DNA of 6,373 nt, from contig JBAXLI010000130.1 in NCBI GenBank assembly GCA_037134895.1, positions 1 through 6,373 on the forward strand, given 5' to 3'. A program made the position numbers and the translations under genes. How positions within the stretch are numbered: the stretch's first letter is position 1; every line of letters begins with the position of its first letter. This stretch comes from CAIRDP01 sp037134895. Its GTDB lineage: Bacteria; Bacteroidota; Bacteroidia; Bacteroidales; FEN-979. Under the pieces are notes generated by a model. The model was not told where the DNA came from. It did no database searches and saw only the letters and a list, made by a program, of their open reading frames with translations. This document shows, one piece after another, positions 6,067-6,373 of the stretch.

Positions 6067-6324
6067 ATGAAAAAAGTCACATTATTTGTTGGAATGCTTG
6101 CGATGGCAGCATTCTTATCAACTTCAGTTTTAGCCCAGGATAAAACCACGGCTAAACCTGCAGATACCAAAACAACAACAACAACCAAAACAACCACTCC
6201 CGCTGCCACCGATAAAAAAGATGCCAGCAAGGAAGGTTGCAAACCCGGTTGCACTATGCATAAGGATAAATGCTGCGATAAAGACAAGAAAGCAGCTCCT
6301 GCAGCAACTCCTGATAAAAAGTAA
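6067..6324 (+). CDS. Small exported Cys/Lys/Thr-rich protein, possible metal binder
   Basis: An 85-residue protein that I do not recognise. Residues 1-23 are a clear signal peptide (MKK, hydrophobic core, cleavage after VLA before Gln24), so it should reach the periplasm or beyond. A low-complexity Lys/Thr/Ala/Pro linker follows (about 25-50), then a short Cys cluster: Cys58, Cys62, Met64, His65, Cys69, Cys70 in the order C-x3-C-x-M-H-x3-C-C. The tail (71-85) is Lys/Ala/Pro/Asp. The Cys/Met/His set suggests a soft-metal (Cu, Zn) ligand cluster or disulfide knot; the C-x-M-H part recalls the CPMH motif of heavy-metal-binding domains, but the match is short. GTG at 6040 lies in frame but would bury the signal peptide behind a charged extension, so ATG at 6067 is preferred. 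The gene is followed by a strong terminator. Confidence 0.75.
   Translation: MKKVTLFVGMLAMAAFLSTSVLAQDKTTAKPADTKTTTTTKTTTPAATDKKDASKEGCKPGCTMHKDKCCDKDKKAAPAATPDKK
6171..6185 (+). repeat. (AAC)5 trinucleotide tract in the small exported protein gene
   Basis: Five perfect AAC units encode the core of the Thr run at residues 36-40. Being a trinucleotide tract, length changes would keep the frame and only alter the linker length between the signal peptide and the Cys cluster. Confidence 0.75.
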
Positions 6325-6341
6325 TTTTACCTGTAGTGAAG

Positions 6342-6373
6342 AAAGCCCTGGCCATTTGCCGGGGTTTTTTTTT
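6342..6373 (+). terminator. Rho-independent terminator at the right edge
   Basis: AAAGCCCTGGC (6342-6352) pairs with GCCGGGGTTTT (6358-6368) around the loop CATTT, giving an 11-bp stem with two G-U pairs. Nine T residues (6365-6373) run to the window edge. It lies 17 nt after the stop of the small exported-protein gene and probably also ends sulfotransferase-SDR transcripts, since no terminator is seen between the SDR and that gene. Confidence 0.88.

Overview
The window looks like chromosomal DNA of a Bacteroidota bacterium, probably a Bacteroidales-type environmental lineage; the family cannot be fixed from the sequence. The reasons are: a TAnnTTTG element, the -7 box used by the Bacteroidota primary sigma factor, lies 37-58 nt upstream of four different start codons; clear Shine-Dalgarno sequences are mostly absent; an AraC-type regulator has the CxxC-bearing N-terminal domain common in that phylum; and an octanucleotide TTCAAYCC minisatellite of a kind I associate with Bacteroidota genomes is present. 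All genes are on the + strand.

Layout. (1) 1-2092: the 3' part of a DUF1214-family gene runs in from the left edge and overlaps by 4 nt (ATGA) a polytopic GT87/DUF2029-type glycosyltransferase. (2) 2093-2828: a promoter-like element, then an AraC-family regulator with an N-terminal HMA-like MxCxxC domain. (3) 2829-3583: a single secreted protein with an internal P-x-E-A-x-F-x-D-E-V repeat and a possible TonB-C-like C-terminus, closed by a strong hairpin-T7 terminator. (4) 3584-6004: a promoter-like element, a tandem leader repeat, then a PAPS-type sulfotransferase overlapping by 14 nt an RDH-like short-chain dehydrogenase (SDR). The SDR reading frame contains ten copies of an 8-nt minisatellite. 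(5) 6002-6373: a -7 box built on the SDR stop codon, a small exported Cys/Lys/Thr-rich protein, and a strong terminator at the right edge.

How the genes may work together. DUF1214 protein, sulfotransferase and SDR plausibly act on the same kind of lipid, sterol or alcohol substrate, with the GT87 enzyme as a membrane glycosyltransferase; this is inference from family and proximity. The AraC regulator and the terminal Cys-rich exported protein both carry possible soft-metal ligands (MxCxxC and CxxxCxMHxxxCC), so a metal link is conceivable but unproven. The most unusual feature is the minisatellite read through inside the SDR between the substrate-side helix and the catalytic serine strand.
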